A stretch of 64,000 nt of DNA from Xestospongia muta. Lineage: Eukaryota > Porifera > Demospongiae > Haplosclerida > Petrosiidae. The stretch covers positions 7,046,932-7,110,931 of the forward strand of contig OY848925.1 of assembly GCA_963693285.1 (NCBI GenBank), read 5' to 3'. Position numbers and translations under genes: made by a program. This document shows, piece after piece, positions 9,579 to 20,885 of this stretch (positions are counted from its first letter, which is position 1; every line of letters starts with the position of its first letter). Under the pieces are notes generated by a model, which worked only from the letters and a program-made list of their open reading frames with translations, was not told where the DNA came from and made no database searches.

Positions 9579-12500
9579 CTTTAATTTATTATATTATATT
9601 ATTACTTGATTTGGAGTGAAGTTAGTAACATGTTCAATAAATGGTACACGCAACGCTGTACTGGCCTATTGTGATAAGATAATATTATATATAATAAACA
9701 ATATTTAACCTCTAATATGCTCTCAAGTTGTTTAGGAGGAAGTTGAAGTAGAACTTGAAAGGAATGTGGTTTGATTGCCTATATATAGAAAGGGTTAATA
9801 ATTAATAATAATTATAGGGGTTACCTCACAACACTTAATAAACCCTTGCCATATTTTAGGTTGTTTCCAAACCTATATAATTATGACATCATATGACATC
9901 ACATGACATCATTACTTGTTTACTGATGAGCTTTGTAAGAATAGTCAATATAAAATTAACTAGACGAGGACACACCCCCAAACTTTGTATGACCTAATAA
10001 CAAAGAATTCAAGCAACATATAATGTCCATTAATACCGTTCTCATAAATAACAGTGGTACTGGAGTCTGTTCTACAAGTTGTTGCAAAACAACTGCTAAT
10101 ACTTCTTGAGTATAGACAGTTTTCTCAGAGAAACATAAATTAGTAGCTAGTTTTGGAGATAATTATATCGCTAATGACAGGGGTTCACTCACCTCTTATA
10201 ACTGCTTTCATTAAATTATCATCACCTCTACAATCAATGTTATGTAATGCTATCATTAATTCTGATGGAGATACTGGACTCATACTGACACTACCTTCAC
10301 CTATAAAGGGTAAATATCATATGACAGTCACATGACTTGATGGTACCTTTATAAGAGGTGAGGAGTCGTTCAAAAACTCCCTTCATAACATTTGGACTGA
10401 GTTTGATAAACTGAGGTAGAACAGCTATCACTTCTGACTATAATACATATCACATGACTTCTAAGACAAGTCACATGACTTACTTTTTGAAGTCCATGTA
10501 GAACAGGAATGAGAAAACGAACATCAGATGAGTTTCTTTGATGCAATTCTCTAACTCGTTTTACTAGTTCAGGTGATGGGGCAGCTAGAATAAACCCCAC
10601 ATTATTAAGTACTTAATTATAGTTATTAAATACTACCTTTTTCTGTTAATATATAAAGTATTCTCATTATCAAGGTCTCTGCTCCTGATGGACAATTCTG
10701 GACTAGTTCTAATAATTCTGGAGACCCCATACCAATAGAACGGACCTAAATATGATGTCATCATGACATCATTACATGTTACATGACATACTGGCTGATC
10801 CAAGAGTTTTAATAGAATTCTCTTTACATTAGGTGATGTATTAGTATATACAATAGCTAATCTGGTTATGAAAACAGGTTTAACTAGTTCATCAAGTAGT
10901 CTTGACTTACTCCTTTATAAGTTGACTATTAAGAGGTAAAAGAGAGAGAAATAATCCTGAACAGATTTTAACTGTATCTTCAGACCACTCTGATGCTACC
11001 TCTAGAGAGAGAGACAGTATAACAATTTAGTACTTCTTTTAAATACCAAGTTCAGTGTCCTGTTCAAATGATGGATGATCTGATAACAATTTCTGTAAAG
11101 TTTGTACTGCAAATTTCTATAACATAGTAAATATGATTTATTTCCTAATAATAGGAATTACTTCAATTTTACTGGAGAGATCAGGTTTGCCATAAAATCG
11201 TTTAGAAATATGTAGAGCTTGTGCACGAGCCTATAAAAAAAGATTTATTTTAACCCTTTGTTCACTTAATAAATCACTAACTAATTCTAAGTCACTTGTG
11301 GTAACATCCAACAAAGCCTCTAAGAAGTCACTAGTCCCTTGTGGTTTTTTAATAATAAGATCTCGTAGAGTACTTAATCCCAGAAAGGCCCTGTCCTGTA
11401 TTGTCATTATATAACTGTTGAATGTTGTAATATTTACTTACTTCATCTCTACAATACGATTTAATTATTATTAATGCATTAGGGGTTATCCTCGGGGCTT
11501 CAAGGACAAGTCGAGTGAATAATCTATTAACAAATAATTAATAGACTCGTTAAAAATAAATTACCTATCTCTGCCATCTAATTTAGAGTGAGCCCCTTTT
11601 AATAACCTAATTAAACAGGCATCATACTGGAAATTTTGGTGGGGTGTGGTCACATATTGCTCCTGTACACAATATTCTGCATATAGCCAAGATATGGCTA
11701 GATCAAAGTGAAGGCGTAGATCCTCTAATATAAACTCAACTAGAACTAAAGAGCAACTTATGAACTGGTATTTGATAATATGAGCAGTACCTTTATTGAA
11801 ATCTCCTCGAAATTGAGTGACCAAATGAATTATAAGTCTATTACGTATCTATAGAATAAGTATCACATGACAGTCACATGATTGTGTGGTACATACTTGA
11901 TTGGCTCCACTATGAGAAGCAACCTCTATCATACAACAGAAATAGTCATTCAGTTTATTTAAAGTGAACTTACTTTCAGCAGCTAATATTCTCTGGAAAG
12001 CAGCTACACTCATTGTATGTTGCTGTTCTTTAGTGAGTGGTTTAACAATACTAGATAAATCAAATAATTTGATCTTCTTTAATTTCTGAGGAGGAGCAGA
12101 CATTGCCGCAGATATCCTCCTTTTCCCTTTAATTGTTCCCTCCTCCTCCGCTTCTAATATAGACATTTATTAATGAAATGATATAGTTATGTAACACCTT
12201 CTGTTTCTTTAGTTTCAATAGCAACCAGCTGGAAAGAACCAATAGATCACATGACAGTCACATGACAACACTTACATTTGTTGATTGGATAGTATCTTGA
12301 GTAGTCTCCATTGGTTCAACATCTTGTTCTATTGAAGGTAAACTACCAAAAAATGCTGCATATGCTAATGGAAATTGTGGATCCATTATATCAGGTAATC
12401 CCAATAGAGAACCAAGATATGAAAGCTGAGCAATACTCTCTTCCAAATTGAGTTCTTCCTACAGACCACACCCACTAATTATATGATATATATTACGTGT

Positions 12501-14949
12501 ACATTACTGGTGGTTCTTCTTTAACTTGTGTTAGTTTTTCTCTCTCTCTGATCTCTCTTTCTCTTTCTTCTTCAGGAGTAGGAGCTCGACCACGTCGACG
12601 AGGGTCAGATACCACTGGCATATCTCCTTTCTATAATTACAATAAAGAGGGTGTGGTTAGTCATATTAGGTACTCACTGAACGTTGAGGTTGGATTCCTT
12701 TAGTCTGAGCTCCAATACCAATACCAGCAGCTGTCATTTGTGATGCTAATAAACGAGCTACTTGAGTCACCTGACAGTCACATGTAATCACATGATCTTG
12801 ATAATACCACACCCACCTGTGCATCTGTTCCGGCAGCAGCTATTGGAGTATATGAGAAACGAAAATTTTTAGGAATAATTGTCGGGAGATTGGTCATACT
12901 CTCAATGACTATTTCTGTAACTGCCTCAGGAGTTAATAAAGGTTTAAGATCTATTATATCATGTGACATTCACATGACAATCACATGATTAAATTACCTG
13001 TAGTTGTCATTTCAATGGCTTCCATTAGGCGGTTCACTCGTGTAGAAGACTCTGGTTCTTCCTCAACAGGTGGACTTTGACCCACTCTGGGTTTCTTGGA
13101 AGAGGAAGATCCTTCATTATCACCTCTAATAATTAATCATAATTATAGTCAAACAATTAATTAATTAACCTTGTTCTTTTAGTAGATACATCTTTGGGAG
13201 TATTTTTAGCAATCTATATAAAATATATTAATTATTATATATGATATTAAGGGGCAAACCTCATTTTGAGAACATCCTAAAGCAGTTAATAATGTTATTA
13301 GTTGAGCTCGACATTCAACTAAAATGTAAAAAATGACCACACCCATTGACATATTTAACTCACATGATGCTGGTTGTCGTAACACAGCTAACAATTGATT
13401 CTAATAACATATAAATATTACATAATATTACATAATATTACATAAAATTACATAACAATACATTATATTACATAATATTACATAATGGTACCTTAAGGTG
13501 TTTGGTAACGCTATTAATTTGAGATGAAGTATAGTTTGGAGGTAAGTTAGCTAGTAAAGTGTGATCCATTTAGTATATCATATTATCTAGTTACCATGTA
13601 ACAGTTCAAAGGTCTGTACTACTGTTGTCATATGAAGTGGTCGTTGACGTGCTATTGTACATAATGTACTGATACAGGTCATTAAATTCACACTATTAAA
13701 TATAGAATGTAATGTAAACCACACCCACTAATTAATACCTGGAGATATCTGGTGATGATGAGAGCTCTAATATTTGACCCAATAACATACCAGCTTCTTC
13801 TTTGAGTTCTGCTGTCTTTAATATGGGGTGATTTAGAGGAACCTAGGGTTCAAATAGGCATTAATTAGAATGTATAGAAGTTGTTTACCATATCTAATGA
13901 GAAGTCAATTTCATTACTTCGAGATGGTTCAGACCCCTATTATTAACGAGTAATTAGATAGCAATTATTATAATTAATTACCTGTTCCTTTTTAGTTTGT
14001 CCCAAAATGATCATTTCAATGAACTTAATAACCAGTGTCCTCACCCTATTATAAAGATTAATTAATCATTAATTACTTGGGATCATACCCATCATTATCT
14101 CCATTCAATTTATCATAAATTTCATTTTTAGCTTCTTTTAATGCCTACATTATAATGATGTCATATTACATCATTATGACATCATACCTCCCACATCTCT
14201 ACATTCTCCTCTTCAGCACTCTTCACTTTTACTAAATGCTACAAATAAAGACATTAGACCCTCCCATTAAAGAAACCACACCCACTTACAGTAAGCGCTA
14301 GTCGATAGAGTTGCATCAAACAGACAATGACTCTCTTTTCCACATTGATATTATCATCAGTCATCATATAACGTAACATTGGTACTGAACGAGTTAATAA
14401 GTGAGGGTCCTTTTTACTAATAGGAAATTATTAGTATAATCATTAGTATACTATCAGTAAATTATTAGTATACTATCAGTAAATTAGTATACTATCAGTA
14501 AATTATTAGTATACTACTAGTTGACTTACCAAGCATCTTCAATAAATCCAAGAACAAATTTCCTGACATCATTAGATGTATCCTGTTGAAATGCAGTCAC
14601 TTCCTAATACGACAATTGATATCATGTAGAGATAACATCAGATATGTACCTCAAAGAAACTGTCTAATAATGAAGGGTCCTTGTTGATAATTAGTTCTCG
14701 AACCTGTCAATATTATCATAAATTACATAACAATTGATCATGTGATCATCACCTGACTTAAACACTCTAATTTCTTGTCTTTAGAAACAAGCTGAGCCTC
14801 ATTAATTAATGAAATCACCTAATTAGTGGGTGTGGTTTTACTTTGTACATTATACGTATGTTTTATACTTTCTCTTGTGTACTGAGACTATCAAGAGCTT
14901 CTCGGTCTTCAAGTTGTTCTGCCAAAGGTACAAAACTTCGATCACTCAT
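9462..14949 (-). CDS. SYMPK: Symplekin
   Basis: A multi-exon minus-strand gene from [12 protein letters not shown] at 14947-14949 to the TGA at 9462-9464. Symplekin is the scaffold of nuclear pre-mRNA 3'-end processing, joining CPSF/CstF and the histone pre-mRNA cleavage complex. The N-terminal part has the HEAT-like repeats that bind Ssu72 (stretches like [40 protein letters not shown]). The middle is acidic and Pro-rich. The C-terminal symplekin domain includes [34 protein letters not shown] and [20 protein letters not shown], ending at [16 protein letters not shown]. Introns are tiny, and many carry ATGACATCAT, CACATGAC and CCACACCCAC words. Head to head with the coiled-coil gene at 15050, leaving a 100-bp shared upstream region. 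Confidence 0.93.
9546..9575. repeat. GA microsatellite in symplekin intron
   Basis: Fifteen GA units directly after the second-last coding exon of symplekin (minus strand). Confidence 0.85.
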
Positions 14950-15049
14950 TCTTTCTTATTTGTTCTTCTTCTCTTTTCCACGTGGTAGGTCACTAGTCAG
15001 TTTACAAAGGGTTAATAATAATGTTTGGTTGCTATGGTGATCCAAAATC
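14950..15049. promoter_or_regulatory. Bidirectional promoter region (symplekin / coiled-coil gene)
   Basis: Only 100 bp separate the two start codons on opposite strands. No TATA box is visible; it includes TTCCACGTGGTAGG with a CACGTG E-box at about 14979. A shared promoter is inferred from geometry. Confidence 0.5.
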
Positions 15050-18000
15050 ATGGCTGGTTCTGGTGGAGCTGGTAGTGTTGTGGAACTAACTACTGATGTT
15101 AATGCATCTATAGAGATATTAGGAGAGCTAGGTGTGTCTATGATAAAGTGACAACTAATATCCTCCTCTTAGGACGGCAATTGCAGCAAGACCAATTTGT
15201 ATTTGCTGAGAAATTTAATGAAGATTCATCTAATGTTGTACATTCTCTTCATGAACTGGTATATTGTGTGTGTGTGTGTGTGTGTATTGCTGATATTTAT
15301 AGGATAGAGTAAGGACAAAGGCACATCATCTTTTAGAAGCTGAAACTATTACAGCAAGTGTACTAAGACACAAACTCAACACTTATACTTCAAGACTTCA
15401 GGCTGAGGCTACTGGTATGTTATATAGAGAGAGTATATTTACTACATAATACCTTCTATAGCTGTAGTCAGCTCCGCCCGAGACTCTAATACAATTCATT
15501 TACAAAATTTACAGGTAATTACTTCTAATATAATTAGTTGTCTATATTATTTAATTATTTAGGGACAGTTATCATCAATGAGTGAGGAGGCTGGTCGTCT
15601 TGTTAAGAAACATGAAGTATTAGAATTGCATAATGACATGTTAATGTAAGGATAACCATGGTAATGAGATGATGATGTCATAATGATGTCATAGACCAGA
15701 GTTAAGAAAACTCCAAGTTATACACAGCGATCAAGTGAAAATATTAAATGAGAAAATGTTGCAACGAGCTGAGTTAGTTAATTGGTTGCTATAGTAACCA
15801 TATTCTATATTAATAGAATGCAGATTGCATTAAATGAGACCCTAGATCAGCTAAAAACCACTAAAGCTAAGGTATAATACCATATAAGGATATCTTAACT
15901 ATATCTATATGTAGATATCTAGTTTAGAAGAAGAAATGACTTCTTTAGAAAATGAATTACAACTTAAGAAAGAAACATTTGGGAAAGACAAAGATGAACT
16001 TCTGAAAACTTTAGTAAGTAATTATTTATGTTATCTGATTGTCATGTGATTTGCCATGTGGTATGTCATGTTATCTGAAGGTCATTTAGTATGTCATGAT
16101 GTGTCATGTGATATACCACGAGATATGTCATGTGATATATCATGTGATATGTCATGTGGTTTGGAACATGGTATGTTATGTAATATGTCATAGGATGTCA
16201 CAAAAGTTCAAGTCAATGAACAAAATCAAGAAAACCGAAAATTAAACAAGTACTGTGTCACATGACATCGATTGTTTTATCATGCAACTCAATTTTAGGG
16301 AATTGAGTCATTTTGAATATGAAGCAGTTGAGTCAGCATTAGCACTACAGGAGACAAATCGATGTCTTCAGGAGACAGAGACCAGTATAACTAAATTATT
16401 AGAAAGTGAACAAAACCTTAAACAGATAATCATTGAACAGGAGAAACAGACAACATCTCTAAGATCCATTAGGTACATTGATACAAACTATCTTGTTAGA
16501 TTTGTATCCTCTCTCTACCAGTAAGACAATAGAAGATGAGATGCAGAGACAAGCTGAAGAGTTTGCAGTTAAGAAACAACATGGAGAGGAAACCATTAAC
16601 CAGTTAATTCAAGAGGTTGAGTTAACATCAATAGAAGGAAAGAAATTAATGGAGTCTCGTAAAAAGATTAAAAAAGGTAAGTGATATTACATATTATAAC
16701 AATTATATATAATGTCTAAATAATCTTGTAATTGTCTAGAATTAAAACAAAGTACTGATATATTGGACAACCAAACATCTTCTCTCGCTAGTGCAAGAGA
16801 GAGGTCAGTAGTTTAGTGTGTTCTATTCAATTGATGTTATCATTGTGTAGTGTTAATGCTGCAAAGAAATCATTAATGAATGAATCAGAAGATGGTGCTC
16901 GTCTGCAAACAGAGAAAAAGGAATTGGAATATCGTCTTAACCAATTAAGAGAAACTCACAAGTTAGACATATAGTTAACTATCATATTATACTGGGACAT
17001 ATTAGAGTTAGTGTATTATTACTTAAAGAAGAAATAGCTGACTTACGAGAGAAGTTAACTAGTGAGAGGAAAACAAGGTACTGCCCCTATTATATTAATA
17101 CATTAATTATCTCTTAATTATTAGGCAAGCAATTGAGGACAATTATACTGACCTACAATCTCAAATACAAGTCCAGTTATCTGATCATTCAGAAATCATG
17201 TCATTTTTAACTAACAAATGTGACCTTGCTGAAGACGAGGGTAATAAAATGAGTGATAAGGTAAAGGGAACTGAACTGTCTGATACTAACTGATCTACTT
17301 TAATTAGGGGGTGGAGCTACAAGATGAGATAGTCCAATGTAATAGCAATATCATAGCTCTAAGACAAGAGTTAGATATGTTACATCAACGTCTGGTATAT
17401 ACAAGAGATGATTTAGAACATCAACTAATGACACTAGAAGTAAATATAATATTACTAATACTAATAATAGGGATATACCCATTTTATTAGAATAATATAT
17501 ATTACTAATACTAATAATAGGGATATACCCATTTTATTAGAATAATATATTAGTAATACTAATAATAGGGATATACCCATTTTATTAGAATAATATATAT
17601 TACTAATACTAATAATAGGGATATACCTATTTTATTAGAATAATATAGCTGAATTTACTGAAGACATACATGATCATGATCAAGTATTAGTTGAGTTAGA
17701 ACCTCAACATCATGAACTAGAGGAGAATTATACTGTACTTACTGATCAATATGAAGAACTGAAGAGAACAATGATAGGTAAGTTAATATGTCTTCCATTG
17801 TGTTAATATATTATATACTTCGTTATATTAGAATTGAAGAACAAGAAGTCTGGACTAGAGGATACATGTCTACGTCTTCAACGTGAATTAGAAAAAATGC
17901 ATATTCCTCAAGTATGTCCCTGTAAATTACTTGGATAATTAATGGTATTATTATTAGGATAAATTACGTATGGAGACTTTAAAATGTCGAACATATGCTC

Positions 18001-18865
18001 GTAAAAATTTGCAAGATCAGAAAGTCTTTGTACAAAATATGGAAAGCAAAGTACTAGAGAGAGAAAGAAAATTAAAAGCAATATTAATTGAAAATGACAA
18101 GTATGTTATTATATTATAATAGACTATTATATTGTTATATTATAATAGACTATTATATTGTTATATTATAATAGACTATTATATTGTTATATTATAATAG
18201 ACTATTATATTGTCATATTATAATAGACTATTATGTTGTTATATTATAATAGACTATTATATAGTTATATTATAATAGAGTATTATATTGTCATTTTATA
18301 ATAGACTATTATGTTGTTATATTATAATAGACTATTATATTGTTATATTATAATAGACTATTATATTGTTATATTATTGTAGATTTAAACGAGCATTGTG
18401 TCAGTTAGATAATGATTGTCATCATTTACAATCTCTGTATGAAAATAGTGCACACATTGAAGAACAACTTGTAAAAAAACTACAGGATATGAAAGGTAAT
18501 TAATTACTTCAGCTTATGAATATTAATGAGAGTATTTAGCATCTTTGGCAGCGCAATGGAAAGAAAATGAAACTATGGAGAGGGTGTGTCCACTAAATGT
18601 CGTTACATCATTATGATGTCATTGTTTTTAGGTTTATTCTGAACGAGACAAGATGACACTGGATTCATTATCTACATTACATGTAGAGAGCTCAGATGAG
18701 ATCAACCAATTAACAATGATCTCTGCACAATATGATATCCAAATGAAACAATTCACTGACTTTCTTAGTAAAATGGCTAGACCTAAAACTGGTCAAACTA
18801 GTTTTTCAAGGACTAAACAATCTAGTCAAACTGGTTATCATAAATTACATAAACTTATTAATTGA
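15050..18865 (+). CDS. Long coiled-coil protein, unidentified
   Basis: Starts MAGSGGAGSVVELTTDVNAS and ends at QTGYHKLHKLIN before TGA at 18863-18865; about 20 small exons joined by eye. Nearly the whole product is heptad-rich helix dense in E, K, Q and L (for example ENELQLKKETFGKDKDELLK and TIEDEMQRQAEEFAVKKQHG). No signal peptide, membrane span or globular domain. Such proteins are often ciliary, centrosomal or cytoskeletal, and CCDC178-type proteins are one possibility, but I cannot match it with confidence. Two of its introns have expanded into minisatellites (17447-17645 and 18108-18383). It shares its promoter region with symplekin. A polyadenylation signal AATAAA lies near 18931. Confidence 0.7.
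15265..15285. repeat. GT microsatellite in intron
   Basis: About ten TG units in a short intron of the coiled-coil gene, just after its donor. Confidence 0.85.
17447..17645. repeat. 50-bp minisatellite spanning an intron 3' end
   Basis: Four copies with starts of GGATATACCC/T at 17471, 17521, 17569 and 17619 (spacing 50, 48, 50). Each unit ends in CCATTTTATTAG followed by AATAATAT. The last unit supplies the real splice acceptor of the exon that begins at about 17641, so each repeat carries a potential acceptor. Confidence 0.85.
18108..18383. repeat. 26-bp minisatellite filling an intron
   Basis: About ten copies of a unit like ATAATAGACTATTATATTGTT with a 26-bp period (AGACTAT at 18121, 18147, 18173 and onward). 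The unit contains its own inverted repeat (TATAATAG / CTATTATA), so it can fold. It occupies nearly the whole intron between the exon ending at 18101 and the one starting near 18384. Confidence 0.85.
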
Positions 18866-19039
18866 AAGTAAACTTGTGTCAGTGATTAGATTAGACAATC
18901 TTCATATACTTATACAGTGTTTACAGTATATAATAAACTGGGAATTAACCTTGTTATTTTAAACATGTTATGTTTATTTTAAACATGCTATAGTACATTA
19001 CTTGCTAGTGTCGGTACCAAGTTCATTTTGCGGTCAACA

Positions 19040-20439
19040 ATGATTTTCTTATTTCTTCTGTTGTTCACTCCATTACTTGTTGGAGCTAGCTGTGAGTGAA
19101 ATACTTTTAATTTTTCTTCAATTTATATTCTCTTTTAGTACCAGCAGCCATTGTAGTACGTCCTACATTGTATTCCTCAGCTAAAGCCTCACAAAATATA
19201 CGTATAACATGTGTGGGATATGGTGACCCAACTCCTGTAATTAGCTGGTCTCGTTACTCTGGTAGCTCTTTGGTTAATGGTTCAGACTCTGTTATAATTC
19301 ATCAAGTCAATAAAACAGTGAATGGAACAGAGTTTGGTATTTCTGTACTTGAAATATGTTCTTTACAAGTAAATCATACTGATCAGTACACTTGTGTAGC
19401 TAGGAATGGAGTCCAAGGACGTGGTATTGCTGATGACTCAGCCAGTTTTTATCTTGCTGTGGCTCCAAACATTCAAGGTTTGAATATATTAATATTTGAC
19501 TGGTAATATTGTAGTATTTTTCAGAACCTCCAAATATCGTGGTACATCCTCCAGCAAACACTACAGTCCCTAAAGGTAGTACAGTTGAAATTGTCTGTGT
19601 CGCTTATGGCCAACCTTTGCCTTCCATTGTGTGGTCTCGTAATGACATTGCTAACCTCTCTGATCTTTCCTCATCAACTTCTAACACTGTTGCTCACGTA
19701 TATTCTGAGGTTGTCCGATATGGTGGTATTCATTTTTTAAAGTCAATTCTTCAAATATGTAAAGTATCAGTAGAAGATGATAATACCTACCAATGCATTG
19801 CTAGCAATAATGTTGGCACAAATGATAGTATAATATTCTCTTTACAAGTCAAGAATGCTTCAGGTAGTAACAGTATAATTCAATATACTATAATTATATG
19901 GTTTATTAATAGGAACTGGTGATTTGTCTACTACAAGTATTGATCCATCTTGTCTTCCAACAACAACTAGTAGTATTAGTAGTAGTAATAATATGACCTT
20001 TGTCATAGCTCTAGCTAGCGAGGGTGTTGTGTTTCTCATTGTTTGCATTGTCTTAATTGTGATTATCATTGTAGTTTGTCTTAGAGCCAAAAAAAATAAG
20101 GAAAAACAGGTTTTTAATACTAGGTATATTACATGTTATAGCGTGTAATGATGTGTGTTGTATTACAGAGGTACTGCTCATATATATGATAATAAGGATT
20201 GCAAGTAAGATATTGTCACTATTGTTATAAAAGTACATATATACTAGATTATCTGGTAACACTGCTGGCCCTTCCAAGTACGTCACTATATTCTATAATG
20301 TTATATCACAATGATTAGGTCAGAAGATCATGAACTCTATTACTCATCAATGATGGATACCAACCCTAATCCATCCTATCAAGCTCTTGGAAAGAAAGAT
20401 ATTATAAATGATCCTATTTATGAGGACACTGACATCTGA
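19040..20439 (+). CDS. Two-Ig-domain transmembrane receptor
   Basis: Exon 1 codes a signal peptide (MIFLFLLLLFTPLLVGAS). Exon 2 codes one I-set Ig domain, with Cys in ITCVGYGDPTP, Trp in ISWSR and the DQYTCVARN motif. Exon 3 codes a second, with VEIVCVAYGQPLP, IVWSRN and DNTYQCIASNN. Both have several N-glycosylation sites. A Ser/Thr stalk follows, then a membrane helix (IALASEGVVFLIVCIVLIVI) and a basic stop (RAKKNKEKQ). The cytoplasmic tail, made from several tiny exons, has tyrosines in YDNKD, LYYSSM, SYQAL and PIYEDT, usable by SH2 proteins if phosphorylated. It may be a sponge cell-adhesion or recognition receptor related to SAM/RTK-type Ig molecules; no kinase is present. One exon per Ig domain suits domain shuffling. 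Confidence 0.85.
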
Positions 20440-20829
20440 CAACATTTGTAATTATTACTGTAGCGTTTTACTGAAATAGTTAGAAATAGAATTTTTGTAG
20501 CTGTCAACGCTAATTGTGGGCGTGGAGTGGGTTGGGCAGGAAATTGCTGCCCCTATTTATTATGACGGAATTACTGATATTAATTAACACGGATGAGCTA
20601 TAAAAGATGACTGGCTATTATTAACAGATTCTCTCTCTTTCATTCTCTCTCTGTCACGGCAAGTTCGAAGTAAGTCATTTAAATACAACAGCTCTTGACT
20701 CATTTACTACTTAATATAAATATTGACTATCATAAAAGTTGTTAGGTCATTGAGATTTACTGGCTATTGTAGAGAATATATAATTTAATTCTCTTTGTTA
20801 TGGTATGTGGTAACATAGTCTCTAATAAC

Positions 20830-20869
<40 letters not shown>

Positions 20870-20885
20870 TCATTAATCTAATTAG
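20440..20885 (+). promoter_or_regulatory. SOS upstream region with TATA box and 5' exon
   Basis: Gene-free 446 bp. A TATAAAAG box lies at 20599-20606, with a GC/CACCC-type word (GTGGGCGTGGAGTGGG) at about 20516. Forty bases later a CT-rich stretch ends in AAGTTCGAAGTAAGTC, where GTAAGT looks like the donor of a non-coding first exon. An ATA/AAT microsatellite (20830-20868) precedes the coding start. Confidence 0.4.
20830..20868. repeat. AAT microsatellite
   Basis: About thirteen perfect AAT units in the presumed 5' intron of SOS, 17 bp before its start codon. Confidence 0.9.

Noticed and set aside
17447..18383. CRISPR-like direct repeats
   Set aside because: Units are head-to-tail minisatellites with no unique spacers, within introns of a eukaryotic gene.
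19860..20286. Minus-strand frames opposite the Ig receptor
   Set aside because: Low-complexity mirror of the Ser-rich stalk and membrane helix; no splice-consistent gene.
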